A stretch of 64,000 nucleotides of DNA from Caulobacter sp. (GCA_028291055.1 JAQGIP010000037.1:49301-113300); one strand, 5' to 3'; shown: positions 47,140 to 57,348, counted from the first letter of the stretch. Numbers and translations: made by a program. Notes: generated by a model from the letters alone, not told the origin.

Positions 47140-47168
47140 CTGTGTGTGTTTTTCAGGGGATATCAGGC

Positions 47169-48452
47169 ATGAGCGAAAAAGCTGTGCTGAACATTGACGG
47201 CAAGGACTACGACGCGCCGGTCATGCACGGGACCTTGGGCCCCGATGTGGTCGACGTGCGAAAGCTTTACGCCGACGCCGACGTCTTCACCTTCGATCCC
47301 AGCTTCACCTCGACGGCGAGCTGCGAAAGCAAGATCACCTTCATCGACGGCGACAAGGGCATCCTCCTCCACCGGGGATATCCGATCGACCAGCTGGCGG
47401 AGCAGTCGAGCTTCCTGGAGGTGGCCTATCTGCTGCTGCACGGCGAACTGCCCAACGCGGCCGAGTTCACCGAGTTCGAGCACAACATCACCTACCACAC
47501 GATGCTGCACTCGCAGTTCGACCGCTTCTTCACCGGCTTCCGCTCCGACGCCCACCCGATGGCGATCATGACCGGCGCGGTCGGCGCGCTCTCGGCCTTC
47601 TATGCCGACTCCACCAACGTGGATGACCCCAAGCAGCGTGAAATCTCCGCTCATCGTCTGATCGCGAAGATGCCGACCATCGCAGCTCGCGCCTTCCAAT
47701 ACTCCGTCGGCCGCCCCTTCGTGTCGCCGCGCAACGACCTGGGCTACGCCGAGAACTTCCTGCGCATGAGCTTCTCCGTGCCGGCCGAAGAGTGGAAGCC
47801 CAATCCGGTGATGACCCGGGCCATGGACCGCATCTTCATCCTGCACGCCGACCACGAGCAGAACGCCTCCACCTCCACCGTGCGCATGGCCGGCTCGTCG
47901 GGCGCCCACCCCTTCGCCTGCATCGCGGCCGGCATCGCCTGCCTGTGGGGCCCGTCCCATGGCGGCGCGAACCAGGAAGCGCTGGAAATGCTGGAGACGA
48001 TCGGCTCGGTCGACAACATTCCTGAATTCGTTCAGGGTGTTAAGGACCGCAAGTACAAGCTGATGGGCTTCGGCCACCGGGTCTACAAGAACTACGACCC
48101 GCGCGCGACGGTCATGCAGAAGACCTGCCACGAGGTGCTCGACGAGATCGGCCACCACGACGATCCGCTGCTGAAGATCGCCATGGAGCTGGAGAAGATC
48201 GCGCTCAGCGATCCCTTCTTCATCGAGCGCAAGCTCTACCCGAACATCGACTTCTATTCGGGCATCACCCTGCGCGCGATGGGCTTCCCGACCAACATGT
48301 TCACCGTGCTGTTCGCACTGGCCCGCACCACCGGCTGGATCAGCCAGTGGAAGGAAATGTTCGAAGATCCCGGCCGCAAGATCAGCCGTCCGCGCCAGCT
48401 CTACACCGGCGCCGTCAACCGCGACTACGTGGCGATCGACAAGCGGGGCTAA
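47169..48452 (+). CDS. gltA: Citrate synthase (type II)
   Basis: 427 aa from the ATG at 47169, preceded by AGGGGA. Joins acetyl-CoA from the PDH complex to oxaloacetate. Catalytic His residues are in [20 protein letters not shown] and [15 protein letters not shown], and the Asp in [26 protein letters not shown] is the type II signature. The N-terminal beta-rich domain ([20 protein letters not shown]) is typical of the hexameric NADH-sensitive form. A strong terminator follows. Confidence 0.98.
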   Translation: MSEKAVLNIDGKDYDAPVMHGTLGPDVVDVRKLYADADVFTFDPSFTSTASCESKITFIDGDKGILLHRGYPIDQLAEQSSFLEVAYLLLHGELPNAAEFTEFEHNITYHTMLHSQFDRFFTGFRSDAHPMAIMTGAVGALSAFYADSTNVDDPKQREISAHRLIAKMPTIAARAFQYSVGRPFVSPRNDLGYAENFLRMSFSVPAEEWKPNPVMTRAMDRIFILHADHEQNASTSTVRMAGSSGAHPFACIAAGIACLWGPSHGGANQEALEMLETIGSVDNIPEFVQGVKDRKYKLMGFGHRVYKNYDPRATVMQKTCHEVLDEIGHHDDPLLKIAMELEKIALSDPFFIERKLYPNIDFYSGITLRAMGFPTNMFTVLFALARTTGWISQWKEMFEDPGRKISRPRQLYTGAVNRDYVAIDKRG

Positions 48453-48477
48453 GGCTCCCGCTCAGCGAAACAAGAAA

Positions 48478-48504
48478 GGGCGGCTCGCAAGAGCCGCCCT
48501 TTTT
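48478..48504 (+). terminator. Rho-independent terminator of gltA
   Basis: GGGCGGCTC-GCAA-GAGCCGCCC followed by TTTTT. Perfect 9-bp stem, 26 bp after the gltA stop. Confidence 0.93.
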
Positions 48505-48510
48505 CATGGC

Positions 48511-48659
48511 CCGGGGACATGTACGCTCTCAAGTCTGTATCTCGTAGCCGCCACGCTCGACCGTACGTGTCCCCAGATACCGCGCACCAACTTCAGGGGA
48601 CACGTACGGGCCGGCGCCGGCTCACCCAATCGCCAGTCTGAGAGCGTACATGTCCCCGG
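48511..48659. repeat. Palindromic repeat family B, copy 2
   Basis: 149 bp with CCGGGGACATGTACGCTC at the left, GTACGTGTCCCC at 48563-48574, AGGGGACACGTACGG at 48595-48609 and GAGCGTACATGTCCCCGG at 48642-48659. The box order is the same as at 6391-6531, with unrelated spacer sequence between boxes. It ends 4 bp before the lpxB stop. Confidence 0.88.
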
Positions 48660-48663
48660 CCGC

Positions 48664-49839
48664 CTACAGCCGGCCCTTCTCCCGCAACACCTTCACCACG
48701 GCGTCCGCCGCCGTTTCCGAGGGATGCACCAAGCTGCGGCCCATCAGGTCGAGCGCCGCGTTCTGGGCCGTGACCTGCTGCTCGCGCACCTCCGGATGGT
48801 CGAGGCGAAACGCGATGGCCTTGGCCAGTTCAGGCCCGGTGCAGCGGCTTTGGATGAACTCCGGCGCCACGAAGTCGCGCGCGGCGATGTTGAACAGGGT
48901 CACCCACGGCGTCTTGATCAGGAATTTGAGGATCGCATAGGTCGTGGCCCCGATGCGGTAGCCGATCACCATAGGGCAACCGGCGAGCGCCAATTCGGTG
49001 GTCACCGTGCCGCTGCAGGCCAGGGCCACGGTCGCGGCCTTCATGGCGTCCAGCTTGGCCTCTTCGCCTTCGAGCACATGAGCCCGGTGCGGCCAGCCTG
49101 CGATGCGGGCCTTGACCGTCTCGGCCACCGTGTCGGCGACGGGGATGACGATATGCAGGCCGGGGCAATCGGCCTTGAGGATGTTCACCGCGTCCTCGAA
49201 GACCGGCATCACATGCGCGATCTCGGCCGGGCGGCTCCCCGGCAGGACCAGCAGGATCTGGTCGTCGGGCGCCGCGCCTATGCGTTCGCGCAGGCGCGCC
49301 GGGTCGGCGCCGCTGAAGTCCTTGGCCAGGGCCGAGCTGCCGACCACGGTAACCGGCAACCCTTCGCGCTCGAACCAGGGCGCGTCGAAGCTGTGCAGCG
49401 CCAAAAGGTGGTCCACCGACGCCGCCAGGGTCTTGGCGCGGCCCGGCCGCGAGGCCCAGACCTGCGGCCCCACGTATTTTATCAGCGGCATCGACGGGTC
49501 CAGCGCCCGCAACCCCTTGGCCACCCGCAGAGTGAACCCCCAGCTGTCGATCAGGATGGCCACGTCGGGCTTCTCGGCGGCCGCCAGGGCGACCGTCTGC
49601 CTCACCCGGCGCACCACGCGCGGATAGGCCTTCAGCCCCTCCAGGATGCCCAGGATCGACAGTTCGGCGATATCGAAGGGGCTGACGACGCCCTCGGCCG
49701 CCATGGCCGCGCCGCCCACGCCCACGAAGCGGACGTTGTCCGCGCCCAGCTTGGCCTTCAGCGCCCGCGCCATGCCCGCGCCCAGTCCGTCGCCCGAGGC
49801 CTCGGCGGCCACCAGCATGACGGTCAGCACCGTCTTCAC
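48664..49839 (-). CDS. lpxB: Lipid-A-disaccharide synthase
   Basis: 391 aa from the GTG at 49839, which overlaps the lpxI stop (GTGA); the frame upstream lies inside lpxI and lacks family similarity. GT19 glycosyltransferase joining lipid X and UDP-diacylglucosamine at the inner membrane. MLVAAEASGDGLGAGM, the DSWGFTLRVAKGLR segment, VGPQVWASRPGRAKTL, LLVLPGSRPAEIAHVMP and ALACSGTVTTELALAGCPMV are typical. It ends the long rpsB-to-lpxB run. Confidence 0.96.
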   Translation of the reverse strand: MKTVLTVMLVAAEASGDGLGAGMARALKAKLGADNVRFVGVGGAAMAAEGVVSPFDIAELSILGILEGLKAYPRVVRRVRQTVALAAAEKPDVAILIDSWGFTLRVAKGLRALDPSMPLIKYVGPQVWASRPGRAKTLAASVDHLLALHSFDAPWFEREGLPVTVVGSSALAKDFSGADPARLRERIGAAPDDQILLVLPGSRPAEIAHVMPVFEDAVNILKADCPGLHIVIPVADTVAETVKARIAGWPHRAHVLEGEEAKLDAMKAATVALACSGTVTTELALAGCPMVIGYRIGATTYAILKFLIKTPWVTLFNIAARDFVAPEFIQSRCTGPELAKAIAFRLDHPEVREQQVTAQNAALDLMGRSLVHPSETAADAVVKVLREKGRL

Positions 49840-50675
49840 GGCGCCTTGGCCTCCACGCCCAGGATGAACAGGCCCAGGTCGTCGGCCAGCGCGATCGCCT
49901 GATCGCGGTCCAGCACCAGCAACCGCCCCGCCTCGCCCACGATACCCGCCAGGCCCGCCCGGGCGGCCCATTCGACGGTTCCCAGCCCTATGGTGGGCAT
50001 GTCCACCTTCATCTCCTGGATCGGCTTGGGCGCCTTGGCCAGCACGCCCTTCATCCGGCCCGGAGAACCCCTCAGCGCGTCGGGCAGTTCCGCGACCCGC
50101 CGCAGCATGGCGTCGGTGCCCTCCTGAGCCTCCAGCGCCAGCACCAGGCCGTCGCAGACGACGGCCCCCTGGCCCACATCCATCGCCCCCAGTTCCCGGG
50201 CCACCTGCAAGGCGCGCTCGATATCGCGCCTGTGGGCGTCGGACGGCGCGATCCTGCCCAGCAACCCCACGGGCAAGGTCAGCTCGGCCAGCACCTCATG
50301 GGCGCCCTCGACCACGAAGCCGTCCTTCTCGAACTCGCCAAGCACGCGCCTCAGCAGGCCGTCATCGCCCTGGCGCGCGGCGGCCACGATGCCGGGGAGC
50401 GCCGCCAAGCCGCGCATGTCGGGCTTCAGGGAGGCGAAGTCCGGCCGCGCCACCACGCCGGCGAAACACACGGTCTCGCACTTCTGGGCCTTCAGCGCCT
50501 TGATGGCCTTGCCCAGCTCGGCGATGCCGATGTCCGCGCCGGGGTGATCGGCCAGCGACGGGTCGGCCATGCCCAGCAGGCGCACGACGAAATAGGGCCG
50601 GCCCGCCGCGCGGCACTGCTCGGCCAGCACGGACGGCAATGCGCCGCCGCCGGCGATCAGCCCGAGCTTGCGCAT
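49836..50675 (-). CDS. lpxI: UDP-2,3-diacylglucosamine pyrophosphatase LpxI
   Basis: 279 aa. Hydrolyses UDP-2,3-diacylglucosamine to lipid X; LpxI replaces LpxH in alphaproteobacteria and was first characterised in Caulobacter. Starts MRKLGLIAGGGALPSVLAEQ and has the conserved C-terminal half SPGRMKGVLAKAPKPIQEMK, VDMPTIGLGTVEWAARAGLA and RDQAIALADDLGLFI. Located between lpxA and lpxB, as expected for the pathway. Its ATG is 4 bp from the lpxA stop. Confidence 0.96.
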   Translation of the reverse strand: MRKLGLIAGGGALPSVLAEQCRAAGRPYFVVRLLGMADPSLADHPGADIGIAELGKAIKALKAQKCETVCFAGVVARPDFASLKPDMRGLAALPGIVAAARQGDDGLLRRVLGEFEKDGFVVEGAHEVLAELTLPVGLLGRIAPSDAHRRDIERALQVARELGAMDVGQGAVVCDGLVLALEAQEGTDAMLRRVAELPDALRGSPGRMKGVLAKAPKPIQEMKVDMPTIGLGTVEWAARAGLAGIVGEAGRLLVLDRDQAIALADDLGLFILGVEAKAP

Positions 50676-50679
50676 GCGC

Positions 50680-51474
50680 CTAGACCTCGCGCTCGGGCAG
50701 GCAGAGCGGGCGGTTGCCGTCGGCGCGGATGAAGTCGACGATCTCCATCACCTCGGGGATGTCGGCATAGGCGATGGCCGTGTCCTCCAGCCGCTCCTGG
50801 AAGGTGCCCTCGTCGGCGAACAGCATCCGGTAGGCGGCGCGCATGCTGTTGATCGCCTCGCGGCTGAACCCCCGGCGCTTCAGGCCGACCAGGTTCAGGC
50901 CCTCCAGGTGGGCGTGGTTGCCCCACACCGAGCCATAGGGGATCACGTCCTTGGTCACCGCCGCCAGGCCGCCGATCATGGCGTGGCGGCCGACGCGGGA
51001 GAACTGGTGGATGGCCGCCAGGCCACCGACGATCACATAGTCGCCCATCACCACATGGCCGCCCAGCGTCGCGCCCTTGATCAGGATGGTGTGGTTGCCG
51101 ACCACGCAGTCGTGCGCCACGTGACTTTCCAGCATGAAGAAGCCGTCGTCGCCGACCCGGGTCACCCCGCCGCCGGCCACGGTGCCGGTGTGCATGGTGG
51201 CGTGTTCGCGGATCACGTTGCGGTCGCCGATGATCAGCGCCGTCTCCTCGCCCTTGTGGGCGGTGTGCTGCGGCGGCGAGCCCAGCACCGCGAACGGCCC
51301 GACGGTGTTGTCGGCGCCCAGCGTCGTCCTGCCCTCGATGACCACATGGCTGGCGATCCTGGTGCGCGGCCCCAGCGTCACGCCGGCGCCGATCACGCAG
51401 AAGGGGCCGATGCTGACGTCGTGCGCCAATTGCGCGCCCGGGTCGATGATGGCGGTGGGATGGATGGTGGTCAT
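50680..51474 (-). CDS. lpxA: UDP-N-acetylglucosamine acyltransferase
   Basis: 264 aa left-handed beta-helix trimer enzyme, first step of lipid A synthesis. Hexapeptide repeats run from [20 protein letters not shown] onward; the catalytic His lies in [16 protein letters not shown] and the product-binding [14 protein letters not shown] is kept. The C-terminal helical domain ([20 protein letters not shown]) is present. Its ATG overlaps the fabZ stop by 4 bp. Confidence 0.97.
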   Translation of the reverse strand: MTTIHPTAIIDPGAQLAHDVSIGPFCVIGAGVTLGPRTRIASHVVIEGRTTLGADNTVGPFAVLGSPPQHTAHKGEETALIIGDRNVIREHATMHTGTVAGGGVTRVGDDGFFMLESHVAHDCVVGNHTILIKGATLGGHVVMGDYVIVGGLAAIHQFSRVGRHAMIGGLAAVTKDVIPYGSVWGNHAHLEGLNLVGLKRRGFSREAINSMRAAYRMLFADEGTFQERLEDTAIAYADIPEVMEIVDFIRADGNRPLCLPEREV

Positions 51475-51980
51475 ACGCTTGGCTCCGCCGCGACCGTCTC
51501 GGCCTGGCTGGTTTCGACCAGCATGGCGGCGAACTCGGCCTCGGCGACGGCCTTGCCCTCGACGAAGGCCTGGCCCTTGAACTTAAACAGCTTGGCCCGC
51601 GCGCGGACCACTTCCACATGCATCTTCAACACGTCGCCCGGACGCACCGGGCTGCGGAAACGGCAGTTGTCGAGGGACATGAAGAAGATGGTCTTGCCCG
51701 CCGTGTCCACATCCAGCGACTTGGACATCAGCACCGCGCCCGTCTGGGCCATGGCCTCGACGATCAGCACGCCGGGCATCACCGGATAGCCGGGGAAATG
51801 GCCCTGGAAGAAGGGCTCGTTCACCGTGACGCACTTCACGCCGATGATCGACTGGTGCGGGCGATAGGCCTCGGCCCGGTCGACCAGCAGGAAGGGGTAG
51901 CGGTGCGGAATCCTGGCCAGGATCTCGGTGATGTCGATGTCTGTCTGGGCCGCCGGTGCGGCCGCGTCCTTGCGGCTCAT
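51471..51980 (-). CDS. fabZ: 3-hydroxyacyl-ACP dehydratase FabZ
   Basis: 169 aa from the ATG at 51980, overlapping the lpxD stop (ATGA). Hot-dog fold dehydratase of fatty-acid elongation, using the same 3-hydroxyacyl-ACP pool as LpxA and LpxD. The catalytic His is in [14 protein letters not shown] and Glu in [22 protein letters not shown] is typical. The first 15 residues are an Ala-rich tail. An earlier in-frame start inside lpxD is not needed. Confidence 0.97.
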   Translation of the reverse strand: MSRKDAAAPAAQTDIDITEILARIPHRYPFLLVDRAEAYRPHQSIIGVKCVTVNEPFFQGHFPGYPVMPGVLIVEAMAQTGAVLMSKSLDVDTAGKTIFFMSLDNCRFRSPVRPGDVLKMHVEVVRARAKLFKFKGQAFVEGKAVAEAEFAAMLVETSQAETVAAEPSV

Positions 51981-53005
51981 GACCCCTCCTTGGCCTCTCG
52001 TTTCTTGGGCCCGCTCTGGCGCGCCAGCCAGGCCGTCTCGCGCGCCCACTGGCGGCTGGGCCGGGCGGGATAGCCTGCCCAGGTCTCGCCGTCGGGCACG
52101 CCCTTGGTAATGCCTGCCTGGGCGGCGACGCTGGAGCCGTTGCCGATCCTGGCGTGCGGGGCGATCCCCGCCTGCCCGCCGAACTGGGCGCCGTCGCCGA
52201 TGGTCACGCTGCCCGAGATGCCCACCTGGGCGGCGATGGCGCAGTTGCGCCCTATGCGGACGTTGTGGGCGATCTGGACCATGTTGTCGATCTTGGTGTT
52301 TTCGCCCACCACGGTGTCGTCCCAGGCGCCGCGGTCGATGCAGGTCTGGGCCCCCACCGTCACCCCGTCCTGGATGATCACCCGGCCCAGCTGCGGCACG
52401 TCGACGAGACCGCCCGCGCCCACCGCCGCGCCGAATCCGGCCTGGCCGATGGTGGCGCCGGCCAGCAGGGTCACCCGGTCACCGATCAGGGCGAATTCCA
52501 CCACCACGCGCGGGCCGACATAGCAGTCGCGCCCGATGGTCACGCCGACGCCGATCACCGCCCCCGCGCCGACCCTCGTGCCCCGGCCGATACGGGCCCC
52601 GGCCTCGATGACCACGCCGCGGCCCAGCAGGGCGCCGTCCTCGATCTCGGCCTGCGGATGGATGAAGGCCTCTGTCGGCGAAGAGCGGCGCGGCTCGTGC
52701 AGGCGGGCGGCCACCTTCGCCCAGGACGCCTGGGGCGAACGCGTGATCAGGGCCGCGCAGCTGGCGGGCAGCCGGTCGGCGTCGGCGCCCGGCAGGAAGC
52801 AGGCGGCGGCGGCCGTGCCCGAGGCTTCGTCGGCATAGCGGCGGTCGGCGAGGAAGGTGACGGCGCTGGCGTCGGACTGCGCCAGCGGCGCGGCCAGGCT
52901 GATCAGGGTGGCGGGGTCGCCCCGCAGCAGTTCGGCGCCGGTCAGCGCGGCGATTTCGCCAAGCGTAACGGGACCCAGGCTATCGAAAAAACGCGGGTCC
53001 GGCAT
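51977..53005 (-). CDS. lpxD: UDP-3-O-acylglucosamine N-acyltransferase
   Basis: 342 aa from the ATG at 53005 (MPDPRFFDSLGPVTLGEIAA). N-terminal uridine-binding domain (about 1-105) is followed by hexapeptide repeats (EDGALLGRGVVIEAGARIGR) and a C-terminal helix (GYPARPSRQWARETAWL). The catalytic His lies in DNMVQIAHNVRIG. Third step of lipid A synthesis. Sits between skp and fabZ in the standard order. Confidence 0.97.
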   Translation of the reverse strand: MPDPRFFDSLGPVTLGEIAALTGAELLRGDPATLISLAAPLAQSDASAVTFLADRRYADEASGTAAAACFLPGADADRLPASCAALITRSPQASWAKVAARLHEPRRSSPTEAFIHPQAEIEDGALLGRGVVIEAGARIGRGTRVGAGAVIGVGVTIGRDCYVGPRVVVEFALIGDRVTLLAGATIGQAGFGAAVGAGGLVDVPQLGRVIIQDGVTVGAQTCIDRGAWDDTVVGENTKIDNMVQIAHNVRIGRNCAIAAQVGISGSVTIGDGAQFGGQAGIAPHARIGNGSSVAAQAGITKGVPDGETWAGYPARPSRQWARETAWLARQSGPKKREAKEGS

Positions 53006-53050
53006 CGGGCTCCTCAAGTCGGCCCGCGCCGAAGCGCGGGCTCGCATTGC

Positions 53051-53692
53051 CTACTGGCGGGGCGCCTGAGCCTGCGGCGGCAGAGTCGCCCGATCGAAGT
53101 TCAAAGTCTGCACCCGCGCGTTGAGATTGGCCACCACCGCTTCGGTGATATCCGCCGACGGATTGACGATGAACAGCGAGCTTCGGTCGAACAGCATCGA
53201 GCAATGCTGAGTCTGGAAGACCGCCCGAACCGAGGGGTCGGCCGCCTGCATCAGCGAGGCTTGAGCGATCTGGGCCGTACGTTCCAGTTCGGCCTGACGC
53301 TGGTCGGCCAGACGTTGCAGCGCGTTGGCGCGCACCTGCAGGTTGGCGGCACGCGTCTCGTAGGTGGCTTGATCCAGCGTGGCCTTGGCGGCGCCGAGCG
53401 CCGCGGCGTCGGTCTGCAGTTGCTTGGCCTGGGTATTGATGTCGGCCGAGACCTGGTCCTGGATGACCTTCATCCGGGCGGCGGCGGCCTTACCCGCCAG
53501 CGACGTGGCGCCCATGCGGCTCAGGTCGAGCACGCAGACACCCGCAGGGGCGGGCGCGAAGGCGATGGGGGGCTGGGCGGGAGCGGCCGGCGCGGCCGGA
53601 CGCGGCGCGGCGGCGGCTTGCGCCAGCGCCTGCGAAGCAAACGCCAGAGCGGCGACCATGCCGGCGGCCGCCGCAAAGTTCCGATAGTTCAT
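53051..53692 (-). CDS. skp: OmpH/Skp-family periplasmic chaperone
   Basis: 213 aa from the ATG at 53692; the ATG at 53701 is an alternative with AAGG too close. Signal peptide MNYRNFAAAAGMVAALAFAS, cleaved near ALAQA. An Ala/Pro-rich segment precedes the Skp core (GVCVLDLSRMGATSLAGKAA) and long helical arms (DQVSADINTQAKQLQTDAAA and following). Skp trimers carry unfolded outer-membrane proteins to BamA, encoded just upstream. Confidence 0.9.
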   Translation of the reverse strand: MNYRNFAAAAGMVAALAFASQALAQAAAAPRPAAPAAPAQPPIAFAPAPAGVCVLDLSRMGATSLAGKAAAARMKVIQDQVSADINTQAKQLQTDAAALGAAKATLDQATYETRAANLQVRANALQRLADQRQAELERTAQIAQASLMQAADPSVRAVFQTQHCSMLFDRSSLFIVNPSADITEAVVANLNARVQTLNFDRATLPPQAQAPRQ

Positions 53693-53723
53693 GGTGTGCA
53701 TTACCTTGTGGGGAAAGCTTCTC

Positions 53724-56078
53724 TTAGAAGCTCGTGGAAGTGGAGAACCGGAAGGTCTCGGTCTTATCGTAGTCTTCTTTGGCCAAAACTTGGCTGAAGT
53801 CGAAACGGATCGGCCCCATCGGCGAACGCCAGTTGATGCTGATGCCGGCGGACGCCCGCAGGCCCATGGTGTCGTGAACGTTCGGATCGGGAACGCCCGG
53901 GGTCAACTGCTTGTCCTGGGTGTCCAGCTGTCCCAGCGTGCCGAAGTCGGTGAACAGCGAGGCCTTGATGCCATACTGTTCGGGCAGATAGGTCGGGATG
54001 GTCAGCTCGAACGAGCCGATCGCATAGAGCTTGCCGCCCAGGGCGTCGTTGCGGTTCAGGTTGATGTTGGTGTCGCGCGGACCGATGCCCGCCGTCTCGA
54101 AGCCCCGGAAGGTGCTGCCGCCCTTGTAGAAGCGGTCGTTGATGCGGACCGAATCGCCGCCCCACCCATCGATGTAGCCGCCCGAACCGGTCGCGCTCAG
54201 CACGAACGACTTGGAGAAGCCGTGGTACCAGCCGAAGTCGGTCTCGGTGCGCAGATACTTCACGTCGCCGCCGACACCGGCGAAGTCCTGCTTCAGGTCA
54301 ATGAAATAGCCGCGGGTCGGGTGGATCGGGTCGTTACGCTTGTCCAGCCGTAGGCTGTAGCCCACCAGCGAGGTCAGGCGCGCGCCGCGTTGGTCACAAA
54401 GCGTCGCGGAGACCAGGCCGTTCAGGCAGTAGTAGTCGTCCACCACCACGTCGTCGTTACGTAGGGTGTAGCTGAGGCTCATCGACGAACTGGGCGTGAG
54501 CGGGAAGCCCAGCCGCACGCTGGCGCCGATGGAGCGGGTGTCGAAGGCGGCCTGCTGCGAGAAGTCGTAGCGGTAGGAATAGAGGTCCAGGCCGGCGCGC
54601 AGGTCGCGGCCCAGGAAGCGGGGCTCGGTGAAGGAGAAGTCGATCTGCTGGCGCAGCGACCCCACCGAAATGCGAGCGCGCAGGTTCTGGCCGCGGCCGC
54701 GGAAGTTCCGCTCGCTGACGCCCAGGTCCACCACCAGCTTGTCGACCGACGAATAGCCGGCGCTGAAGGACAGTTCGCCCGTGGGCTGTTCCTCGACCTT
54801 GACGCGCAGGGCCGTGCGGTCCGGCGCCGAACCGGGCACCTCGTCGACGGTGACGTCCTTGAAGAAGCCCAGCGCCAGCACCTGGCTGCGCGAACGTTCG
54901 ACCAGCACGCGGTTGTAGGCGTCGCCCTCCGAGACGTTGATCTCGCGGCGGATGACGCTGTCGAGGGTGCGGGTGTTGCCGACGATATCGATGCGGTCGA
55001 CGTAGACACGCGGGCCTTCACGGACCTGGAAGACCACGTCCACCGTGTGGGTGTCGCGGTTGGGCACGTATTTCGGCCGCACGTCCACGAAGGCGAAGCC
55101 CGCCGCGCCGGCGGCGAAGGTCAGCGCGTCGGTCGCGCTTTCGATCTTCTCGTCCTGATAGATTTCGCCGCTGTGGATCGGCAGCAGCTGCACCAGCACC
55201 GCGCCGTCCAGCTTCTTCAGCTCGGTCTCGACGCTGAGCTTGCCGAACTTGTACTTCGGACCTTCGTCGATGGTGTAGGTGACCGCGAAGCCGTTACGGC
55301 TGGGGTCCAGCTCGGCCACCGACGAGACGATCCGGAAATCGTAGAAGCCGCGGTTGCGGTAGTATTTGCGCAGCTGTTCGCGGTCGTACTCGATGCGGTC
55401 GGGGTCGTAGTTGTCGTTGCTGACGAAGAATTTATACCAGTGGCTCTCGCGCGTCACGATCACGTCGCGCAGGTCGTTGTCGGAAAACTCCTTGTTGCCG
55501 AGGAAGTTGACCGAGATGACGCCGCTCTTGGGGCCTTCGTTGATCTCGAAGATCAGGTCCACGCGCTTTTGCGGCAGCTCCACGATCTTCGGCGTGACGG
55601 TGGCCGAGATGCGGCCCGAGCGGCGATAGAGTTCGATGATGCGCTGGACGTCGGCCTGCACCTTGGCCTTGGTGAAGATGCCGCGCGGGCGGACCTGCAC
55701 TTCATCCTTCAGCTTGTCTTCCTTGAGGTTCGAGTTGCCCTCGAACAGCACGCGGTTGACGATCGGGTTTTCGACCACGCGCACGACCAGATCCGTGCCC
55801 TGCAGGTCGATCTTCACATCGGCGAACAGATCGGTGCGGAACAGCGTCTTCAGCGCCAAGTCGATCTTGGCCGAATCGACCGTGTCGCCGGGCTGGATCG
55901 GCAGATAGGACAGGATCGTGGTGTCTTCGATCCGCTCGTTGCCTTGCACGACGATGCGGCCGACCACGCCGGCCTGCTGAGCATAGGCGAGCGTTGGCAA
56001 TGCGGTCATGGCCGTAGAGCCAAACAGCAACGCGATGCCGGAAATGATCGCGGCGCTACGAGCGCGAGTAGGGTTCAT
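53724..56078 (-). CDS. bamA: Outer-membrane protein assembly factor BamA
   Basis: 784 aa from the ATG at 56078 (MNPTRARSAAIISGIALLFG); an ATG at 56096 is an alternative. Signal peptide, five POTRA domains (first VVGRIVVQGNERIEDTTILS) and a C-terminal Omp85 barrel with the lid motif in NRNDALGG/KGGSTFRGFETAG-type segments (FRGFE corresponds to the VRGF/Y motif). The final residues FSTSTSF give the C-terminal aromatic beta-signal. Inserts outer-membrane beta-barrels. Neighbours rseP and skp act in the same process. Confidence 0.96.
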   Translation of the reverse strand: MNPTRARSAAIISGIALLFGSTAMTALPTLAYAQQAGVVGRIVVQGNERIEDTTILSYLPIQPGDTVDSAKIDLALKTLFRTDLFADVKIDLQGTDLVVRVVENPIVNRVLFEGNSNLKEDKLKDEVQVRPRGIFTKAKVQADVQRIIELYRRSGRISATVTPKIVELPQKRVDLIFEINEGPKSGVISVNFLGNKEFSDNDLRDVIVTRESHWYKFFVSNDNYDPDRIEYDREQLRKYYRNRGFYDFRIVSSVAELDPSRNGFAVTYTIDEGPKYKFGKLSVETELKKLDGAVLVQLLPIHSGEIYQDEKIESATDALTFAAGAAGFAFVDVRPKYVPNRDTHTVDVVFQVREGPRVYVDRIDIVGNTRTLDSVIRREINVSEGDAYNRVLVERSRSQVLALGFFKDVTVDEVPGSAPDRTALRVKVEEQPTGELSFSAGYSSVDKLVVDLGVSERNFRGRGQNLRARISVGSLRQQIDFSFTEPRFLGRDLRAGLDLYSYRYDFSQQAAFDTRSIGASVRLGFPLTPSSSMSLSYTLRNDDVVVDDYYCLNGLVSATLCDQRGARLTSLVGYSLRLDKRNDPIHPTRGYFIDLKQDFAGVGGDVKYLRTETDFGWYHGFSKSFVLSATGSGGYIDGWGGDSVRINDRFYKGGSTFRGFETAGIGPRDTNINLNRNDALGGKLYAIGSFELTIPTYLPEQYGIKASLFTDFGTLGQLDTQDKQLTPGVPDPNVHDTMGLRASAGISINWRSPMGPIRFDFSQVLAKEDYDKTETFRFSTSTSF

Positions 56079-56107
56079 CAGGTGAGCCACCGGCATTGCA
56101 CAAACAT

Positions 56108-57325
56108 TCAGGAGAACAGACCGCCAAGGGTTTTAAACACGTCGTATCGGTGCAGGTCGTTCCAGGCTGCGAACAGCATGAATCCGACCAGCAAAGCAAG
56201 ACCCGCACGGTAACCGACCGCCTGAACCTTGGCGGCCAGTGGCCTGCGCGCAACGGCTTCATAGGCGTAGAAGAGCAGGTGGCCGCCGTCCAGTACGGGC
56301 ATCGGCAGCAGATTCATGAAGCCGATGGAGACCGACAGCACGGCCGACAGGCTGAGCAGGCTGACGAAGACGCCCAGCACCATATAGCCCGCGTTGGGCG
56401 CATCCGCCGCCCCGGCCTTGGCCACTTCGCCTGAGGCGTGGACGATGCCGATGAAGCCGCCGATCTGGTCGGCCGGCACCTGGCCGCGCACGAGGCGGCC
56501 CAGGTAGAACATGGTTGTGCGCAGGACGTCCCAGGTCTTGGCGGCGCCCGCCGGCAGCGCCTGCCAAACCGAGGTGCGCAGCTGCAGCCGGTCGGCGACT
56601 TCATAGCTGGGCGCGATGCCCAGCTGGCCCACCTTCTGGCGACCCATTATCGAGTCGTTGATGGTCACCGTCGCGGGCGTCGCCGTCAGAGCGACGGTCT
56701 TGCCCTGGCGTTCCACCAGGAACTTGATGGGCAGGCTGGCGCGAAGCGTCACATAGCGCCTCAGCTCATCGAAATTGGTGATCGCCTCATTGTCGGCGCG
56801 GGTGATCAGATCGCCATGCTGGAAGCCCGCGGCGGCGGCGGGCGTGCCCGGAGCCACCTTGTCGATCCGCGACTTCAGCGTGAACTCGCCGAACGCCGCC
56901 AGCAGGATGGCGAACAGCACCGTCGCCAACGCGAAGTTGGCCATCGGTCCGGCCACGGCGATCAACGCCCGCTGCCAGACCGGCTTGAAATGATAGTAGC
57001 CCTGGACGGCCTCGGGGCCTTCCTGCTCGATGATATGCTCGCGCAGCGTGGTCAGGTCGTCCTGGTCGGGCACGCTGGCGACGTTCTCGTCGCCCGAGAA
57101 GCGCACATAGCCGCCGAACGGCAGCCAACCGATTCGCCACTCGACGCCCGATTTGTCGGTCCATTTGATCAGCGCGCGGCCGAAGCCGATCGAGAAGGTG
57201 TCGATCCGCACGCCGCAGGCCTTGGCCGTCAGGAAGTGCCCAAGCTCGTGCACCGTGACCACCAGGGTGAGCACGAAGACGAACGACAGGGCGTAAATCG
57301 CCGTGTTTTGGACAAAACCGAGCAT
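56108..57325 (-). CDS. rseP: Site-2 protease RseP (M50)
   Basis: 405 aa intramembrane zinc protease. HELGH at residues 26-30 (VTVHELGHFLTAKACGV) and LDGGH near the C-terminus (PMPVLDGGHLLFYAYEAV) supply the metal ligands. One PDZ domain is clear in the middle (VAPGTPAAAAGFQHGDLITR). It cleaves anti-sigma factors and signal peptides in the membrane; in Caulobacter the orthologue MmpA cleaves PodJ (known of the family). Located between dxr and bamA. Confidence 0.95.
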   Translation of the reverse strand: MLGFVQNTAIYALSFVFVLTLVVTVHELGHFLTAKACGVRIDTFSIGFGRALIKWTDKSGVEWRIGWLPFGGYVRFSGDENVASVPDQDDLTTLREHIIEQEGPEAVQGYYHFKPVWQRALIAVAGPMANFALATVLFAILLAAFGEFTLKSRIDKVAPGTPAAAAGFQHGDLITRADNEAITNFDELRRYVTLRASLPIKFLVERQGKTVALTATPATVTINDSIMGRQKVGQLGIAPSYEVADRLQLRTSVWQALPAGAAKTWDVLRTTMFYLGRLVRGQVPADQIGGFIGIVHASGEVAKAGAADAPNAGYMVLGVFVSLLSLSAVLSVSIGFMNLLPMPVLDGGHLLFYAYEAVARRPLAAKVQAVGYRAGLALLVGFMLFAAWNDLHRYDVFKTLGGLFS

Positions 57326-57348
57326 ATGGGCGATCAGAACTCCTTACG

